Part shown: piece after piece, positions 57,999-58,118 of the stretch
Numbering within the stretch: position 1 is the stretch's first letter
Layout of the letters: the number at the start of each line of letters is the position of its first letter
Source of the DNA: Nymphaea colorata
Lineage: Eukaryota; Streptophyta; Magnoliopsida; Nymphaeales; Nymphaeaceae
Length of the DNA stretch: 58,118 nucleotides
Reading direction: 5' to 3'
Assembly (NCBI RefSeq): GCF_008831285.2
Contig: NW_022204916.1
Coordinates: forward strand, 1 to 58,118
Notes under the pieces: generated by a model
Told to the model about the DNA's origin: nothing
Databases searched by the model: none
What the model saw: the letters and a program-made list of their open reading frames with translations, nothing else
Translations under genes and position numbers: made by a program

Positions 57999-58118
57999 AT
58001 CACTTGATAATTACACAAATTAATTACTTTCTTTTAATTTTTGTACATATACATATTTCAATTGCTTATATTATTGTTCAACAATACTTAATTTACCTAT
58101 TCACTTAATTGATATTAT

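Noticed and set aside
1-58118. CRISPR array, bacterial operon or phage-type system
   Set aside because: No regularly spaced identical repeats and no prokaryotic coding density. All signals are plant nuclear.
1-58118. tRNA, rRNA or organelle DNA insertions
   Set aside because: I saw no tRNA-like A/B boxes in context and no rRNA or organelle gene words. A tRNAscan and an organelle BLAST would be decisive.

Overview
The window is nuclear DNA of a flowering plant. The evidence is plant-type Ty1/copia, hAT and FAR1/MULE coding remnants, broken spliced copies of plant housekeeping genes (SEC16, DRG-type GTPase, carboxylesterase), AT-rich spacers, CT/GA and TA microsatellites, and the lack of any long intact reading frame. 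I cannot name the species. I see no intact host gene. Every recognisable coding stretch is interrupted by stops, frameshifts or truncation, so this is a repeat-rich, gene-poor region. I found no tRNA or rRNA gene, CRISPR array or organelle insertion by eye.

Layout. 1-640: 3' end of a copia element. 650-3735: a 0.6-0.7 kb sequence present twice, the first copy split by a 0.7 kb insertion. 6935-8405: a second copia remnant (gag, protease, integrase). 10145-12970: repeat unit A, followed at once by two minus-strand exons of a DRG-type GTPase pseudogene (13090-13453). 16704-25579: block B. 25580-29200: spacer with a 217-bp direct repeat, a three-exon fragment of an unidentified gene, a 36-bp minisatellite and two hairpins. 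30100-32250: a plant-mobile-domain pseudogene (+) facing a FAR1/MULE transposase pseudogene (-). 38300-40320: copia with LTR, tRNA-Met primer site, gag, protease and pre-integrase. 41068-47340: block C, a copy of block B, running into a SEC16 5' fragment with its start codon at 47776. 49687-50030: carboxylesterase C-terminal fragment. 51915-54213: unit D. 55657 to the window end: hAT transposase pseudogene.

The organising feature is a family of related repeat modules, A, B1, B2, C1, C2 and D. Each carries a short array of TATACCGGTG / CACCGCTATA-type motifs resembling CACTA subterminal repeats. Three of them (B2, C2, D) also carry a fold-back with roughly 75-bp arms. In A, B2 and C2 the right edge meets a minus-strand, 3'-truncated fragment of a host gene: DRG in A, SEC16 in B2 and C2. 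This suggests, but does not prove, a transposon family that has picked up host gene pieces. Differences between copies (a 2.7 kb deletion in C, a 50-bp deletion, a 183-bp tandem duplication and a 252-bp hAT MITE in B) allow part of the order of events to be read.
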